This document shows, piece after piece, positions 62,035 to 64,000 of a stretch of DNA of 64,000 nt. The position numbers and the translations under genes are program-made. The DNA lies in NCBI GenBank assembly GCA_022575985.1, contig JAKSXM010000040.1, forward strand, positions 15,208,001 to 15,272,000. The letters are read 5' to 3'. Position 1 is the stretch's first letter, and each line of letters opens with the position of its first letter. A model generated the notes under the pieces. The model was not told the origin of the DNA, ran no database searches, and worked only from the letters and a program-made list of their open reading frames with translations. This DNA is from Anagrus nilaparvatae. Its lineage: Eukaryota > Arthropoda > Insecta > Hymenoptera > Mymaridae.

Positions 62035-62934
62035 TTAAACAAAATAATCTTTAGAAAATTCATCATCTATATAATATGAATTTGTATTGTCTGTTTCAAT
62101 GTACAATTTATCATTAGTAAAAATAGTTTCATTTTTTGCGATTATCTTCCATATATTATTCATGTTTACAATTAAAATTTTTTTATTTTTATTACTGGAT
62201 ATAACACTACACTTTAACAATAACATAACACATCCAACATTAATTATAAATGGATGCAACTTAAAAAAAGAATCATCAATGCAAGCATTTATGGATCCAG
62301 TTGGATCCTTTAACGTTATAATAGGATTAACATTTAATTTATTTATTTGATCTATAATCCCTGCATAATAATCAATTTTTCTATTACATGATTCAGAACA
62401 TTTTTCAAGTGTTATTGATCTTACATTACTTAAGGTAACCGCAGCTGGTATCGTTTGTAGTAAATGATTCCATGCTGTACAAGTAAAAATTTTTCTGGCA
62501 AATTGTGAATTCTCCTTTTCTGATAAATATTTTTGGGTATTTTTTATAAAAAAAACATCATCTTTTTCTAAATTCAGATCTTTAACGTTAAATATATCAG
62601 AACTAAATGATAATATATTCGAAAAAAATGATTCTTCAAAAACTAGTGGTTGAGTTTTATTGAATTTTTTTAAACATGTTGTAACCCTCGAAGATATGTT
62701 TACATTAGGCTTCTTTTTAATCAAGTAATCGGTACTATTTAAAGTTTCGATATCCATCTTTCTCTTTCTAGAAAAATTCTCTTGGATGTTATTAGATGTA
62801 TCACGTACAACAAAATTATCTAAAGTTAACTGTCCAATATTCGTTTTAATTTTATCTGAGGTCTTGACTTTAATATGTTTTTGACTTGATCCTCGACTTG
62901 ATCCTAACCTCCTGCATGATTTTAAATTCGACAT
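62035..62934 (-). CDS. HROB: HROB-like protein (MCM8-MCM9 recruitment factor)
   Basis: One open frame of 299 residues. The C-terminal half has an HROB-type OB fold: YYAGIIDQI, then IITLKDPTGSINACI (KDPTG at 209-213), VGCVMLLLKCSVIS and KKILIVNMNNIWKII, which follows the family order V-x-KDPTGxxxxxxH, GxVLLLKxVxVxS, hYLNVTxxNLxxI. The N-terminus is basic and disordered, with QLTLDNFV (35-42) close to a PIP box. Vertebrate HROB (C17orf53) is longer; only the conserved tail is shared. HROB binds MCM8-MCM9, stimulates the helicase and brings it to recombination sites. Both MCM partners are in this window. It is intronless, like MCM8 and the RAD51C-like gene. Confidence 0.78.
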   Translation of the reverse strand: MSNLKSCRRLGSSRGSSQKHIKVKTSDKIKTNIGQLTLDNFVVRDTSNNIQENFSRKRKMDIETLNSTDYLIKKKPNVNISSRVTTCLKKFNKTQPLVFEESFFSNILSFSSDIFNVKDLNLEKDDVFFIKNTQKYLSEKENSQFARKIFTCTAWNHLLQTIPAAVTLSNVRSITLEKCSESCNRKIDYYAGIIDQINKLNVNPIITLKDPTGSINACIDDSFFKLHPFIINVGCVMLLLKCSVISSNKNKKILIVNMNNIWKIIAKNETIFTNDKLYIETDNTNSYYIDDEFSKDYFV

Positions 62935-63590
62935 TTTATCTAATATATATAAATATTTTTCTTTATAAAATATTCACATAAAACATATACCTTAGACAAT
63001 AAGGCAAGAAAATTTTTAGGTGTAACTTAAAATTTATCAGTTTTTCAAAACGTCTGAAAAGTAAAAATGTATTTTTAGGTGTGTTAGATTATATTAAATA
63101 ACAATATGCGTATTTTAACCTCTTTGTAATTATTATACTTATGTATTATGTTGATCCAATATCATGTATCGATTATATCGATCTTCTTCATATTGTAAAA
63201 TATGATGTACTGATACTTAATTGATAATAGTTAATTTGAATAATTTTAGCATTGACAGCCTTTTTTCGACACCCTTTAAAAAAAAAATATTAACAAACAA
63301 ATTAAAAATGTCGAGAATCTCATTAAAAATATACAATTGATAAATTGTGCCAAAATTAAATTCTATAAATATCGTAAGCAAATATGGATGCGTGCGCTTC
63401 CTAAATAATTTATCTTCGAAGACAATAGATAAAAAGATGAAAGATAATAAATACTTAAGTGTATAATTTAGATAAAAGATGATACATAAGAGTAGAGGAT
63501 TATTAAGTATATGTTTGCAAATGGGAGTCTATTGTTAATGAATAAAATACATATTTTATATAGTGTCATTTTTGTAAAAATTTAAACAAG
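62935..63590. promoter_or_regulatory. Divergent region between the HROB-like gene and the last gene, with GATA sites
   Basis: TTTATCTTCG, AATAGATAAAAAGATGAAAGATAATA and TTTAGATAAAAGATGATA lie at 63410-63490, about 100-180 bp before the plus-strand start. GGATGCGTGCGC at 63386 recalls the ATGCGTGATGC block before the RPA2-like gene. Confidence 0.35.
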
Positions 63591-64000
63591 ATGTTAAGTC
63601 CCGATTCTTTTATATCAACTCTAAATGAAGAATCATTTGATTATTCGTCTATTTTCAAACCAGTCACTCAAGATGATTATATTATTAAAAGTAAGGATGC
63701 AGATTCTTTTTCTTTAATAACCAAAAAATTAGCCACTTATCAAAAAATTACAAAATTTGAAATAAATCTGGTATTGATGAAAAAGCCTAGATCAAGGGTT
63801 TATAAAACACTGAATCATCTTTCTAAGTTTGCAAAAATTATTGGATATTGCCAATGGCTCGTACTTGGTTTAGGTGGGGTAGATCAAAGCCAAATATTAA
63901 TTTATATAGCAATCAAATCTAACAACAAGTACAGTGCTAATACAGTCATGAACAAATTTTATAAAGAAGTCATAGAAAAGTCTTGGTTAGAATTGAAAGA
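63591..64000 (+). CDS. Unknown gene, 5' part, cut by window edge
   Basis: Open from ATG 63591 to the last base, at least 136 residues. Mixed composition; hydrophobic segments (YCQWLVLGLGGVD, ILIYIAIK) look like core strands or helices rather than membrane spans. No family is recognised. It is divergent from the HROB-like gene across a 656-bp spacer with GATA-type sites. Confidence 0.6.
   Translation, partial: MLSPDSFISTLNEESFDYSSIFKPVTQDDYIIKSKDADSFSLITKKLATYQKITKFEINLVLMKKPRSRVYKTLNHLSKFAKIIGYCQWLVLGLGGVDQSQILIYIAIKSNNKYSANTVMNKFYKEVIEKSWLELK

Noticed and set aside
1..64000. Viral or giant-transposon origin of the cluster (Polinton, polydnavirus, large DNA virus)
   Set aside because: No capsid, viral polymerase, integrase or long terminal repeats enclosing the block; most genes have normal spliceosomal introns.

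Overview
This is an AT-rich eukaryotic window. Genes have many short GT-AG introns with pyrimidine/T-rich acceptors. Between them lie MITE-like inverted repeats, a decayed non-LTR retrotransposon tail, a tRNA-derived SINE and tandem satellites. The repeat style and gene content suggest an arthropod, probably an insect. No rRNA, functional tRNA, CRISPR or prokaryotic operon was seen.

Layout. 0-5 kb: a 52-bp satellite and a frame-broken protein-kinase gene. 6-13 kb: a RAD51/DMC1-family recombinase, a USP-like protein without visible catalytic residues, and an RPA2-like ssDNA-binding protein. 14-18 kb: a satellite array and a possible MBD-like protein. 19-23.4 kb: a HELQ-like helicase. 25.5-31.7 kb: a coiled-coil protein joined to a complete Ulp1/SENP SUMO-protease domain. 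32-40 kb: repeats, a 78-residue gene and a second MBD-like protein. 40.8-44.1 kb: a RecQ helicase. 45.3-46.5 kb: a large foldback element. 47-50 kb: MCM9. 50.6-53.7 kb: an XRCC2-like fragment, an unknown gene and a RAD51D-like gene. 54.9-56.8 kb: an uninterrupted MCM8. 58.6-59.4 kb: a RAD51C-like gene. 62.0-62.9 kb: an HROB-like gene. 63.6 kb to the edge: the start of an unknown gene.

The striking point is the concentration of homologous-recombination and meiosis functions. One 64-kb stretch carries a strand-exchange recombinase, three RAD51 paralogs (RAD51C-, RAD51D- and XRCC2-like), an RPA subunit, HELQ, a RecQ helicase, and the whole MCM8-MCM9-HROB set. In well-studied animals these genes are dispersed. 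From family knowledge, RAD51 paralogs help load or stabilise RAD51 on RPA-coated ssDNA, HELQ works with RPA and the paralog complex, HROB brings MCM8-MCM9 to D-loops, and RecQ helicases process joint molecules. The SUMO protease, USP-like and MBD-like proteins may add protein-modification and chromatin control. Several copies are divergent or degenerate. This could be a recombination supergene, or a set of duplicated copies on a special chromosome (B, germline-restricted or neo-sex); that part is inference.

Exon joins were made by eye from GT/AG sites and reading frame. Where a gene is stated to close in frame, exon lengths were summed. HELQ was followed by motif rather than by a full exon sum.
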